A DNA stretch of 64,000 nt, from positions 124,001 to 188,000 of the forward strand of contig NZ_JAOQNS010000006.1 of NCBI RefSeq assembly GCF_025961475.1, given 5' to 3'. The translations under genes were made by a program, and so were the position numbers. Below are positions 1-8,411 of this stretch, piece by piece. Numbering within the stretch: position 1 is the stretch's first letter; each line of letters opens with the position of its first letter. The stretch comes from Rhodobium gokarnense (GTDB lineage: Bacteria > Pseudomonadota > Alphaproteobacteria > Rhizobiales > Rhodobiaceae). Below the pieces are notes generated by a model, which was given only the letters and a program-made list of their open reading frames with translations, did no database searches and was not told the DNA's origin.

Positions 1-379
1 TGCCCTTAATGATTTTGTCTGCGGTTTTTATGGGAACGCCGATAGCAACCTCAGGTATTACTGTAAGATCGCCATTGCCTAGGCGCGCAAGCTCGTCACC
101 GGTAATGGTTCCGCCCTCGAATTGCTCGCGCGGACATCCTGGGCAGTCGGCTGCAGTTCTGAAATCGCTTGCGGAACAAGAATTTCCGTGAAATGGCGCA
201 AGTTTCCTTGCGGCGGTGACGCGCGCATATTCCTTCCCTGGGTCGATGTCACCGTATCTGACAGTGTAGATCACTTGATAGCCATCCTGACAGGTTACAA
301 CGAAGTCATAACCACGGGCCAACGCCTCTCCGGCGAAAAATATTCCTAACAACAAGATGGTTGCGCAGACGTTTTTCAT
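1..379 (-). CDS. Secreted hypothetical protein, C-terminus beyond window
   Basis: Reading leftward from an ATG at 377-379, the frame is open to the window edge (126 residues visible), so the C-terminus is missing. The protein begins MKNVCATILLLGIFFAGEA, a signal peptide with a likely cleavage after GEALA, and continues with a small polar domain containing scattered cysteines (VTCQDGY, NSCSASD, ADCPGCP), suggesting an oxidised periplasmic or secreted protein. I do not recognise the family. There is no clear Shine-Dalgarno. Overlapping plus-strand frames at 9-191 and 122-349 look like shadows because the minus frame alone gives a coherent signal peptide plus domain. Confidence 0.6.
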   Translation of the reverse strand, partial: MKNVCATILLLGIFFAGEALARGYDFVVTCQDGYQVIYTVRYGDIDPGKEYARVTAARKLAPFHGNSCSASDFRTAADCPGCPREQFEGGTITGDELARLGNGDLTVIPEVAIGVPIKTADKIIKG

Positions 380-775
380 GGCGAAAACTCTGAGGAAAGA
401 CATCGGCTACAGTTCATTGTGAAGAGTGTCCTATACTACTAATATATGTCAATATAAATTTCGCCTTACGGTATATCTAATCCGGGTCCGATGGCGTTCG
501 GGCGGCGGATGACCGATGCGCGGCGGTCACGGATGCGCAAAGATTCTTCCCATTGTAGCCGCGCATGCGGAACGATTGCCGGCGATCGGAGGCCGGCTGG
601 TACCTAGGTGCCGCGCAGCTGTCGCGCGTGCTGTTCCGCCCCCAAGGATTTGATCTCAGGAACTTTTGATCTAGATTGGCCGCGATCCCCCGGCGGCCCG
701 GCGTGGCGCTGCCGAATTGTCCCTGTGGCGGGCTGGAAGCCCGGCCGATTCCTTGGAAAGTTTGCTGGAGGCCAG
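380..775. other. Intergenic region, no gene seen
   Basis: About 400 bp lie between the divergent start of the secreted protein and gshA. The first part is AT-rich (420-480) and probably holds the leftward promoter. I see no RNA gene, no strong inverted repeat and no persuasive reading frame. The in-frame codons upstream of gshA have no ribosome site and are treated as non-coding. Confidence 0.5.
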
Positions 776-2146
776 ATGGCGCGCGATACGCTCGACGACA
801 CGCCGATTGAGTCGGTCGATCAGTTGGCGGCGTGGATGGACGCCGGCTGCAAGCCGAAGTCCGATTTCCGCATCGGCACCGAGCACGAGAAATTCGCCTT
901 TTACCGGGACGAGCACACGCCGGTCGGCTATGACGGCCCGCGCGGCATCCGCCAGCTCCTGGAAGGCATGGAGGCGCTGCTCGGCTGGGACCGCATCATG
1001 GACGGCCCGGCGATCATCGGCCTTGCCGATCCGACCGGCGGCGGCGCCATCAGCCTGGAGCCGGGCGGCCAGTTCGAGCTTTCCGGCGCCCCGCTCGACA
1101 GCATCCACCAGACCTGCAAGGAAACCCACTCGCATCTCGCCCAGCTCCGCGAGATCGCCGACCCGCTCGGCATCGGCTTCCTCGGCATCGGCGCCTCGCC
1201 GAAATGGCGGCTGAAGGACACGCCGCGCATGCCGAAGTCGCGCTACGACATCATGACCAACTATATGCCGAAGGTCGGCACGCTCGGCCTCGACATGATG
1301 TACCGGACCTCGACCATCCAGGTGAATCTCGATTTCGCCGACGAGGCCGACATGGTCAGGAAGATGCAGGTCGGCATCGCCCTGCAGCCGATCGCCACCG
1401 CGATCTTCGCCAATTCGCCCTTCCTGGAAGGCAAGCCGAACGGGTTCCTCTCCTACCGGGCCGAGGTCTGGCGCCACACCGATCCGGACCGCACCGGCAT
1501 GATCCCCTTCGTCTTTGAGCCGGGCTTCGGCTTCGAGGCCTATGTGGAATGGGCCGTCGACGTGCCGATGTATTTCGTCAAGCGCGGCGACACCTACCAC
1601 GACGTCACCGGCTGGACCTTCCGTGACTTCATGAACGGCAAGCTCGACCTCCTGCCCGGCGAGCGGCCCAATGTCGGCGACTGGAACAACCACCTCTCGA
1701 CCCTGTTCCCGGAGGTCCGGCTGAAGCGCTACATCGAGATGCGCGGCGCCGACGGCGGCCCCTGGCGCAAGATCTGCGCCCTGCCGGCGTTCTGGGTCGG
1801 GCTTCTCTATGACGAGGACTCCCTCGCCGCCGCCGCCGACCTCGTCGCCGACTGGACCGCCAAGGAGCGCCAGACCCTGCGCGACCGGATCCCGAAAGAG
1901 GCCTTCGACACGCCGTTCCGCGGCGGCACGGTCGGCGACATCGCCCGCACCGTCGTCGACCTGTCGCGCAAGGGCCTTGCGCGCCGCGGCCGGCTCAACC
2001 AGGCCGGCTTCGACGAGACCTCGTTCCTGGCCACCATCGAGGAGGCGCTGGCCACCGGCGAGACCCCGGCCCAGAAGATGCTGCGCAGATACCATGTGGA
2101 ATGGGGCGGCAGCATCGAGCCGGTATTCGACGAATTCGCCTACTGA
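776..2146 (+). CDS. gshA: Glutamate-cysteine ligase, plant/alphaproteobacterial type
   Basis: ATP-dependent ligation of L-glutamate and L-cysteine, the first step of cytoplasmic glutathione synthesis. The 456-residue product has the class found in Rhizobiales and plants: an N-terminal FRIGTEHEKF segment carrying the acidic metal/glutamate-binding residues, the glycine-rich ISLEPGGQFELSG stretch near residue 95, and a C-terminal helical region ending in FDEFAY. The frame is open from 608, but the ATG at 776 is preferred: it has GGAG at 767-770, and conserved sequence starts only after it. The gene stands alone; gshB is not in the window. Confidence 0.93.
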   Translation: MARDTLDDTPIESVDQLAAWMDAGCKPKSDFRIGTEHEKFAFYRDEHTPVGYDGPRGIRQLLEGMEALLGWDRIMDGPAIIGLADPTGGGAISLEPGGQFELSGAPLDSIHQTCKETHSHLAQLREIADPLGIGFLGIGASPKWRLKDTPRMPKSRYDIMTNYMPKVGTLGLDMMYRTSTIQVNLDFADEADMVRKMQVGIALQPIATAIFANSPFLEGKPNGFLSYRAEVWRHTDPDRTGMIPFVFEPGFGFEAYVEWAVDVPMYFVKRGDTYHDVTGWTFRDFMNGKLDLLPGERPNVGDWNNHLSTLFPEVRLKRYIEMRGADGGPWRKICALPAFWVGLLYDEDSLAAAADLVADWTAKERQTLRDRIPKEAFDTPFRGGTVGDIARTVVDLSRKGLARRGRLNQAGFDETSFLATIEEALATGETPAQKMLRRYHVEWGGSIEPVFDEFAY

Positions 2147-2275
2147 GCAGGGCCCTCCGAAGGCCCCCCGCAAAACCGCAGGTTTGACGCACAACCGGCG
2201 GATGCCCCATCATTGCGGAATCGCGCGGAGACTCCCTTTCTGCTGCGCGTTCCCGGAGGGGAGGCCGGGCCGGGC

Positions 2276-3019
2276 ATGAGCTATTCGCTGATCAACCTGT
2301 TCTACGACGCCCAGAACGGCGACGCGATGGAGAACATCGCCCGCCAGTACGGGCTTTCCATGGACAATGCCGAGCGCGTGGTCGAGGCGATGCTGCCGGC
2401 CTTTTCCCTCGGCCTGAAGCGCAACACCGCCAACCCGCTCGCCCTTGCCGGCTTTTTGCAGGCCCTGCGCACCGGCGGCCACCAGCGCTATTTCCTCGAC
2501 CCCATGGCCGCCTTTGCGCCGACCCGGCGCCACGAGGAGGACGTCATCCTCGGCCACCTGCTCGGCTCCAAGGAGATCAGCCGCGCGGTTTCCGACCAGG
2601 TCGAGCAGGCCACCGGCATTGCGACCAATGTCGTGCGCGCGATGCTGCCGGCCGTCGCCGCGATCCTCATGGGCGGGCTTGCCCACGAGGCGCCGAGGCA
2701 GGCAATGGCGATGCCGCTCGACGACTTCCTGGAGGGCTTTGCCCGCGGCCGGCCGGAGCCGCCGCCGCCCGAGCCGGACTTCAACGTCCTCGATGCCCTC
2801 GGCGATTTCCTGGAGGGTTTCGGCCGCGGCCGCACGGCGCCGTCTGAAGAGGACGTGGCGGACGAGGAAGTCGACGACACCCCCCCGGCGACGGGCGAGG
2901 AGATGTTCGGTAGCCTGTTCGACGCCGGCCTCGACATCCAGCGCGCCCACATGCGGGCGATCCGCGCCATCTTCGCCGCCGCCGACGAGGCCGGGGACGA
3001 AGAGGAAGAGGAGGATTGA
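2276..3019 (+). CDS. DUF937 family protein
   Basis: A 247-residue cytoplasmic protein of unknown function. Residues 1-150 match the DUF937 pattern: an N-terminal helix (YSLINLFYDAQ), a helix-turn-helix-like stretch (ENIARQYGLSMDNAERVV), and a helical core ending in AAILMGGLAHEA. The tail is acidic, rich in Pro/Glu/Asp, and contains two related segments, DDFLEGFARGR and GDFLEGFGRGR, a small internal duplication about 40 residues apart. The start at 2276 is chosen over 2213 because the DUF937 region begins there and GAGG lies at 2261-2264. Function is not inferable from the neighbours. Confidence 0.75.
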   Translation: MSYSLINLFYDAQNGDAMENIARQYGLSMDNAERVVEAMLPAFSLGLKRNTANPLALAGFLQALRTGGHQRYFLDPMAAFAPTRRHEEDVILGHLLGSKEISRAVSDQVEQATGIATNVVRAMLPAVAAILMGGLAHEAPRQAMAMPLDDFLEGFARGRPEPPPPEPDFNVLDALGDFLEGFGRGRTAPSEEDVADEEVDDTPPATGEEMFGSLFDAGLDIQRAHMRAIRAIFAAADEAGDEEEEED

Positions 3020-3052
3020 GGGAACGCCCCCAGACGCCTCCGGGACGTTACG

Positions 3053-3084
3053 AAAAAAGCCCGCCATCCGGGCGGACGGCGGGC
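3053..3084 (-). terminator. Rho-independent terminator (leftward)
   Basis: Arms GCCCGCC (3059-3065) and GGCGGGC (3078-3084) are preceded on the plus strand by six A residues, so leftward transcription gives a GC stem followed by a U run. It would end transcripts coming from the DUF1127 genes. Confidence 0.7.
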
Positions 3085-3364
3085 CAAGGCTGCGAGTGAC
3101 GAAGCAACAAGGCACAAGGCGGGCAAAAGGTTCCCGCGTCATGCCCCGTGCAGCGGTTGCATCAGGGAGAGGGGTCTTCCTGAGGCATCCGACGCCCATC
3201 CGAGGACCGGGCGCATGGCCGGATCGTCTGGAGCCCTGCGCATGGCCGGATGGACGTCGGCTGCTTCCGAAAGAGGGGGAGCGGCGGACGGCGGCCCGTC
3301 GCTCCCTGTTTCTTGCGCGGGATCCTGTTGTTCGGATCCCGTGGCTTATCTGCCGTTTGCGGCA
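3085..3364. other. Intergenic, no gene seen
   Basis: This stretch between the leftward terminator and the stop of the DUF1127 gene contains only frames with no ribosome site or recognisable sequence. It is probably the 3' untranslated region of the DUF1127 transcript. Confidence 0.4.
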
Positions 3365-3739
3365 TCAGCAGGCCGTGGTCTCCGGACGCTCGCTGTCGGT
3401 CTCCACGGTGCGCCTTGCGGCCGCCTCGATGCGGCGCATTTCCGCCATCCGCTCGCGGGCCTGGGCGCGTTCGCCGGCCCGGCGCTCCACCGCCAGGATG
3501 CGCAGCCGGGTGGAGGAGTCCACCGAGCCGGGCATGGAGGCGGCGAGCCGCACGTCCATCGGCGTCAGGCCGATGTCCTTCAGCGAATGGGCGTTCCAGT
3601 CGAGCAGCTGGCGCACCTCGCGCCGGTTGCGGTGGATCCGCCAGCGGCGAACGGCAAAGGCGCCGACGGCGGAAAGGGCGCTCGCCGAGACATCGGCGAG
3701 CCGGGAGAGAAAACTGCTGCTGCGCAACTCGGTGGTCAT
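3365..3739 (-). CDS. DUF1127 domain protein (paralogue 1)
   Basis: A 124-residue basic protein starting MTTELRSSSFLSRL. The DUF1127 signature is central: RRWRIHRNRREVRQLLDW followed by LKDIGLTPMDV, the Arg-rich helix and the D-IGL motif typical of short alphaproteobacterial DUF1127 proteins. The C-terminal extension is charged and helical. The ATG at 3737-3739 has AAGGAG six bases upstream; longer frames reach into the neighbouring gene and are rejected. It lies 106 bp downstream of a paralogue on the same strand, so the pair probably forms one transcript. Small DUF1127 proteins have been tied to RNA turnover and phosphate or carbon responses in this group; no role is assigned here. Confidence 0.82.
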   Translation of the reverse strand: MTTELRSSSFLSRLADVSASALSAVGAFAVRRWRIHRNRREVRQLLDWNAHSLKDIGLTPMDVRLAASMPGSVDSSTRLRILAVERRAGERAQARERMAEMRRIEAAARRTVETDSERPETTAC

Positions 3740-3845
3740 GGTCGTCTCCTTCATGGCTGGCAGCGAAGGGGCGGGAACCCGTGTTCCCTGTTCTGTGCGG
3801 GTCGCGAACGATGCGAAACCCGTTTCTTGCGGTCGCCCGTAGGCG

Positions 3846-4229
3846 TCAGGAACAGCAGGGCTCCTGAGCCGGGCCCCAGGACGCAAGGGACCTGCGACGT
3901 TCGGCGATGTTGCGCGCCAGTTCCCGGCAGGTGGCCAGCCGTTTGGCGGCTTCCTCCTGGAAGGTCGCTTGGCGCTGGGACTTGAGCGAGGCGAGCCAGG
4001 TCGCGGCATCCGTCTTGCCCGACAGGTCGAGAGCCATCCGTACGTCCATGCGCGTCAGGCCGATGTCTTCCAGCGCGCGGTTGCTCCAGGTCAGCATCTG
4101 GCGAAGCTCGCGGCGGTCGCGGCGGATCTGGCGGCGATGCTCCACAGTGGCCGAAAGGGCCTTGAGGGCGGCCGTCAGGACGGTGGCGGGACGGGTCAGG
4201 AAACCGGTGCTCTGCAACTCCTTGCTCAT
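3846..4229 (-). CDS. DUF1127 domain protein (paralogue 2)
   Basis: A 127-residue basic protein starting MSKELQSTGFLTRP, a clear paralogue of the gene 106 bp downstream. It has the same layout: a hydrophobic N-terminal helix, the Arg-rich RRQIRRDRRELRQML segment and LEDIGLTRMDV. It ends in the cysteine pair CCS. The ATG at 4227-4229 is preceded by an AGGAG-type site. It is transcribed divergently from the LysR gene across an AT-rich 178-bp gap, an arrangement that suggests control of the DUF1127 pair by that regulator. Confidence 0.82.
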   Translation of the reverse strand: MSKELQSTGFLTRPATVLTAALKALSATVEHRRQIRRDRRELRQMLTWSNRALEDIGLTRMDVRMALDLSGKTDAATWLASLKSQRQATFQEEAAKRLATCRELARNIAERRRSLASWGPAQEPCCS

Positions 4230-4373
4230 GGTGTGCTCCTCAGCGCCGGCGACGGATGGTGAAAGGGAGAGCGTTGCCCCGAAACGTATTTTCGGGCGCC
4301 AAGTCATTCCGTGCCGGGAATGACCCCAATATGATTTGCCTTGACTGATCGGTCCAACGAATGTTTTTTATGT

Positions 4374-4397
4374 ATTCAATCGTTTTCGATGATGAAT
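4374..4397. promoter_or_regulatory. Palindrome, possible LysR-regulator operator
   Basis: ATCG-TTTT-CGAT (4379-4390) lies within a longer imperfect palindrome whose outer arms are ATTCA and ATGAAT. It sits immediately upstream of the LysR gene and within the divergent promoter region of the DUF1127 genes, where LysR regulators usually bind. This is inference from position and symmetry. Confidence 0.35.
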
Positions 4398-4407
4398 GGA
4401 GGCCGGC

Positions 4408-5307
4408 ATGGCCCAACTCCTTGATCTAGATCAACTTCGTACCTTCCTGGCGATCGCGGATTCCGGCAGTTTCACCCAGGCGGCGAGCAATATTCACCGC
4501 ACCCAGTCGGCCGTTTCCATGCAGATGCGCCGGCTGGAGGACAAGATCGGCAAGCCGTTGTTCGTCCGCGACGGCCGCAACGTCCGTCTGTCGGAGGACG
4601 GCGACAAGCTGATCCCGTTCGCCCGCCGCCTGTTGCGCCTCAACGACGAGACGCTCGCCGCCTTCAACGACGACGAACTGAGCGGCCGGGTCTGCATCGG
4701 CACGCCGGACGACTACGCGGAACGCTTCCTGCCGGAGATTCTCGCCCGCTTCGCGCGGTCCAATCCGCGGGTAGAGGTGTGCGTCGTCTGCGACGAATCG
4801 GACGAACTGGCCAAGCGCGTGCGCGCCGGCGAGCTGGACATGGCGATCGTCACCCATTGCGAGGATACGATGGGCTCGGAGGTATTCCGCCGCGAGCCGC
4901 TGTTCTGGATCGCCGCCAAGCACCACGACACGGAAGCCGACGATCCGCTGCCGCTGGCCCTCGGTGCGCCGAGCTGCACCTGGCGCAAGACGGCGATGGC
5001 GACCCTTGAGGGCATCGACCGCCCCTATCGCCTGGTCTATTCCAGCCGCAACACCACGGCACTGATGTCGACGGTCCAGGCCGGCCTTGCCGTCTCCGTC
5101 ATCGCGGAATCGGCGCTGAGGCCCGGCGTCAAGATCCTCGGCCCGGCCGAGGGCTTCCCGCCGCTGCCGATGTGCGAGATCGGGCTCCTCCGGAACTGGC
5201 ATTCCAACAGCGCCACGATGGAAGCGCTCGCTGGCCACGTGGTCTCCGCCCTCGGCAACATGCCGGTGCCGGACGCCGACGAAGCCCTCGGCGTCGCCGC
5301 CGAATAG
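4408..5307 (+). CDS. LysR family transcriptional regulator
   Basis: A 299-residue DNA-binding regulator. Residues about 5-65 form the LysR winged helix-turn-helix (FTQAASNIHRTQSAVS with the recognition helix, then LEDKIGKPLFVRDGR). The remainder is the periplasmic-binding-protein-like effector domain. The ATG at 4408 has GGAGG at 4397-4401; the ATG at 4396 lacks such a site. It is divergent from two DUF1127 genes, a recurring Rhizobiales arrangement, so those genes are the likely targets. The effector is unknown. Confidence 0.9.
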   Translation: MAQLLDLDQLRTFLAIADSGSFTQAASNIHRTQSAVSMQMRRLEDKIGKPLFVRDGRNVRLSEDGDKLIPFARRLLRLNDETLAAFNDDELSGRVCIGTPDDYAERFLPEILARFARSNPRVEVCVVCDESDELAKRVRAGELDMAIVTHCEDTMGSEVFRREPLFWIAAKHHDTEADDPLPLALGAPSCTWRKTAMATLEGIDRPYRLVYSSRNTTALMSTVQAGLAVSVIAESALRPGVKILGPAEGFPPLPMCEIGLLRNWHSNSATMEALAGHVVSALGNMPVPDADEALGVAAE

Positions 5308-5369
5308 GGCGGGCCGGCCGGCCGGGCGAACGGGACGCGAGTTCGCTCTGCGTCTTGATCCCTCTCCGC

Positions 5370-5461
5370 GTCAATGCCGGGCTTGACCCGGCAATCCATT
5401 CTGCCTTTCGGAACAATCGGTTGGCGCCGCATGGATCACCGGGTCAAGCCCGGTGATGATG
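5370..5461. repeat. Palindromic intergenic repeat, family A copy 1
   Basis: Two arms, 5371-5399 and 5431-5460, are inverted relative to each other, and each arm is itself a palindrome (GCCGGGCTTGACCCGGC and CACCGGGTCAAGCCCGGTG). A second copy lies at 8191-8303. No coding sequence is present. It resembles the small mobile palindromes scattered between genes in alphaproteobacteria. Confidence 0.7.
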
Positions 5462-5510
5462 CAGAGTGTGTATGTACCGGAGTGCATCGGCATTTATCGG
5501 ACAGCAGCAG

Positions 5511-6146
5511 CTATTCCCACACCTCGGGCGTCTTGCCGGCTTCCTTCAGCTCGTCGAACTTTGCCTGGATGAATTTCTGGAAGTGCTCTTCCTTCCAGTC
5601 GCCTTCGGCCACGTACTGGAACATGGAGAGGAAGTGGAACGGCTTGAAATAGCCGGGCATCCGCGCCGTCTCCAGGTCGCGCCCGTCGTCGCCGGAGGAC
5701 AGGTCGACCTCGTTGGAAAAGAACGAGATCGTCGGCGTGTAGGTGATCCGCCATTTGCGCGCCAGCGCCCGCTCCTCCATCGCCTCGCCGTCGAAGTCGG
5801 TGACCTCGCGCGAGCCCCACAGGTCGAGCTGGACGACGTAATAATGCTCCTTGAGGTAGTCGACGATGGACGGCCGGGTAAGGTTCACCCGGTGCATCTC
5901 CCGGCAATAGGGGCAGCCCCGCTGCTCGAAGATGACGGCAAGGTGCTTGCCCTCGGCCTTCGCCTCGGCGAGGTCGTCGGCCATGTCGAGGAACGATTCG
6001 TGGAACCAGGACTGCGTGTGCAGGCCGTTGTCGCCGACCTTCGGCTCCGGCATGTCCTCGGCGATGCCGGCTGCAACAAGGCCGAAAAAAACAACCGAGG
6101 CGACGGCCGCCCCGGCGATGAATGCTCCAAGGCGTATCTCGCCCAT
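5511..6146 (-). CDS. SoxW-like thioredoxin family protein
   Basis: A 211-residue exported or membrane-anchored thioredoxin-fold protein. Residues about 8-29 form a hydrophobic signal/anchor segment (AFIAGAAVASVVFFGLVAAG). The active site is in FEQRGCPYCREMH (CPYC), with the cis-proline region TPTISFF further on. This matches SoxW-type thioredoxins that keep periplasmic thiols reduced. The ATG at 6144-6146 has GGGAGGGA just upstream. No sox genes are nearby and it appears monocistronic, so the substrate is unknown. Confidence 0.82.
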   Translation of the reverse strand: MGEIRLGAFIAGAAVASVVFFGLVAAGIAEDMPEPKVGDNGLHTQSWFHESFLDMADDLAEAKAEGKHLAVIFEQRGCPYCREMHRVNLTRPSIVDYLKEHYYVVQLDLWGSREVTDFDGEAMEERALARKWRITYTPTISFFSNEVDLSSGDDGRDLETARMPGYFKPFHFLSMFQYVAEGDWKEEHFQKFIQAKFDELKEAGKTPEVWE

Positions 6147-6300
6147 TGACTTCCCTCCCGATCTGTCTGACGCAGGTTGCAGCCACTATATCCCAACCCG
6201 GCGCGGGATACTCCCACCGCGCCAATAAAATATGCGAGAGGCCGAATGTGTGCGCGCACGCCTGTGCTGCGCCTGCCGACGGCTTGTCGAAAGGAGCGAC

Positions 6301-7008
6301 ATGCGGGTTCTGGTTCTGGAGAATTTTCCGGGCGCAACGCTCGGGCTGATCGCAGACGTCTTTGCTGAGGAGGGGATCGAGATCGAGATCGTGCGCATCC
6401 ACGAGGGCGCCAACGTGCCCGAGGACGATGCGCCCTATGACGGCCTCGTCATCCTCGGCGGCGCCCAGAGCGCCATCGACGACGAAAACCATCCCGACCT
6501 GCCGCTGACCGCCGCGCTCGCCCGCCGCTTCGGCGAGGCGGAGAAGGCCGTGCTCGGCATCTGCCTCGGCGCCCAGCTCGTCGCCCGCGGCCATGGCGGC
6601 ATCAACCATGTGGGCCGGCCGGTGGAGTTCGGCTGGCGCGACGTGACCGCGACCGTGGAGGGCAAGACCGACCCGCTGATTTCCGCTCTCGCCGCCGCCG
6701 CCCCGCTGTTCCACTGGCACACCGACACCTTCGACCTGCCCTCCGGCGCCGTCCATCTGGCGCGAAGCTCCATGACAAGGAACCAGGCGTTCAGGATCGG
6801 CCGCGCCGTCTACGGCATCCAGTTCCATTTCGAGGCGACGGTTCAGATGGTGGAGGAATGGACCACGGAGTTCGCCGACATGGTCGCCGACTTCGCCCCC
6901 GACTGGCCCAAGCGCTTCGCCGTGGAGCGCGAAACGCTTGCCCCGGTCGCCGACCGCGTCGGCCGCGACATGGCCCGCGCCTGGGTCGCCCGGCTGCGGG
7001 GAGAATAA
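6301..7008 (+). CDS. Class I glutamine amidotransferase family protein
   Basis: A 235-residue cytoplasmic protein with the GATase-1 triad: the nucleophile Cys in GICLGAQL and the His of GIQFHFEAT followed by Glu. It is a stand-alone domain without a synthetase partner, like the GuaA-type proteins of unknown substrate common in proteobacteria. The ATG at 6301 is chosen because AAAGGAG is 4-10 bases upstream; the longer frame from 6232 is Cys-rich and unconvincing. It would hydrolyse glutamine or a gamma-glutamyl compound. Confidence 0.85.
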   Translation: MRVLVLENFPGATLGLIADVFAEEGIEIEIVRIHEGANVPEDDAPYDGLVILGGAQSAIDDENHPDLPLTAALARRFGEAEKAVLGICLGAQLVARGHGGINHVGRPVEFGWRDVTATVEGKTDPLISALAAAAPLFHWHTDTFDLPSGAVHLARSSMTRNQAFRIGRAVYGIQFHFEATVQMVEEWTTEFADMVADFAPDWPKRFAVERETLAPVADRVGRDMARAWVARLRGE

Positions 7009-7154
7009 GCCCCAAGGGTATCGACGAGCTTCGGTCGACGCCCGCCCTCAAGAAAGACCGCAAGAAACGGGTAGCGGACTTTCGGCAGCGCGCGTAGCGT
7101 CCCGTGACGTTGAGACCGGGGGAGGGCGCGAGGGATCGCTCGCGCGTAGTCAGC

Positions 7155-8078
7155 ATGACCGTTGCCGCACCGAAAATGGGCCCTGCCGAATGGGCATTGC
7201 TTTGCCTGCTCGCGCTCGTCTGGGGCGGCTCGTTCTTCTTTGCCAAGATCGCCGTTGCCGAGGTGCCGCCGCTGACTGTGGTCGCCTGCCGGGTCGGCCT
7301 TGCCGCGGCCGCCCTCGCGATCGTGTTGCGCGCCCTCGGCAACGCCATGCCGCGCGACCTTGCGTCCTGGCGCAATTTCGCGGTGATGGGCTTCCTCAAC
7401 AACGCCCTGCCGTTCACGCTGCTGTTCTGGGCCCAGATCACCATCGCCAGCGGCCTTGCCGCCATCCTCAACGCCACGACGCCGCTGTTCACCGCCCTGT
7501 TCGCCCAGGTGCTGACGGCCGACGAGCGGCTGACCGCCGGCAAGGGCCTCGGCATCCTGCTCGGCATTGCCGGCGTTGCCGTAATGATCGGCGTCGACGT
7601 CCTGGAGAATGCCGACGGGTCGGTTCTCGCCCAACTCGCCTGCGTCGGCGCGGCGTGTTCCTATGGCCTTGCCAGCATCTGGGGCCGGCGCTTTGCCGGA
7701 ACGCCGCCGATGGTCACCGCCTGCGGCCAGCTCACGGCATCGTCGGCACTGATGATCCCGGTGGCGTTCGTCCTCGACCGGCCCTGGCAGTTGGCCGCGC
7801 CAAGCGGCGGGGCCGTCGCCGCGCTCATCGCCCTGGCGCTGGTCTCCTCCGCCTTTGCCTATATCCTCTATTTCCGCATCCTGAAGGCGGCGGGCTCGAC
7901 CAATGTCTCGCTGGTGACGCTGCTGGTCCCGGTGAGCGCGATCCTGCTCGGCGCCGCCTTCCTCGGCGAGCGGTTGTCGGGCGAGGAAATCGCCGGCATG
8001 GCCCTCATCGCCCTCGGCCTGATGGCCATCGACGGCCGGTTCTTTGCCTGGGCGCGGGGGCGGCGGGCCGTTCCGTGA
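7155..8078 (+). CDS. EamA/DMT family transporter
   Basis: A 307-residue inner-membrane protein with about ten hydrophobic segments arranged as two EamA repeats. Typical motifs are LVWGGSFFFAKIAV near the N-terminus, the AQITIASGLAAILNATTPLF stretch in the first repeat, and SSAFAYILYF with LLVPVSAILLGAAFLGE in the second. The substrate is unknown; relatives export amino acids or metabolites. A GTG at 7104 would add 17 residues (MTLRPGEGARDRSRVVS); neither start has a strong ribosome site, and 7155 is preferred because the added residues are unlike the family. Confidence 0.85.
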   Translation: MTVAAPKMGPAEWALLCLLALVWGGSFFFAKIAVAEVPPLTVVACRVGLAAAALAIVLRALGNAMPRDLASWRNFAVMGFLNNALPFTLLFWAQITIASGLAAILNATTPLFTALFAQVLTADERLTAGKGLGILLGIAGVAVMIGVDVLENADGSVLAQLACVGAACSYGLASIWGRRFAGTPPMVTACGQLTASSALMIPVAFVLDRPWQLAAPSGGAVAALIALALVSSAFAYILYFRILKAAGSTNVSLVTLLVPVSAILLGAAFLGERLSGEEIAGMALIALGLMAIDGRFFAWARGRRAVP

Positions 8079-8190
8079 GGACGGACGAACATCCGCAAAC
8101 TTTGCTGCTGCGGTCCGTCTTTCTCCGGCATCTTTCGCGTGCTTGCTGTCCGGCTGAAGGCGCGCGCACGCCGGCTGCCCCCCACTCCGC

Positions 8191-8303
8191 GTCACTACCG
8201 GACTTGATCCGGTAGTCTATGATGCATCGAGGCAGATAACGGCCTATCTTATTGGAAACAAAGGCCTCATGGATTGCCGAGTCAAGCCCGGCAATGATGC
8301 ATG
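8191..8303. repeat. Palindromic intergenic repeat, family A copy 2
   Basis: Arms 8192-8220 and 8269-8303 are inverted and each internally palindromic (TACCGGACTTGATCCGGTA; TTGCCGAGTCAAGCCCGGCAA). The sequence and layout match the copy at 5370-5461, with a different central spacer. It accounts for most of the 333-bp gap between genes here; nothing else is seen in that gap. Confidence 0.7.
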
Positions 8304-8411
8304 AGAGGGGTCAAGATCGGGGAAAAAACGGCCGTCCTGCCCGCCTGATCCGCTCGTATCGACTTGTTTTTTCAAGCATTGGCACGCCGAGCGGTATCTT
8401 GAGCCGGACAG

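Noticed and set aside
671..2194. 507-residue open frame on the minus strand across gshA
   Set aside because: Antisense shadow of gshA; long open antisense frames are common in GC-rich DNA, and the translation is Ala/Arg/Gly-rich with no family features.
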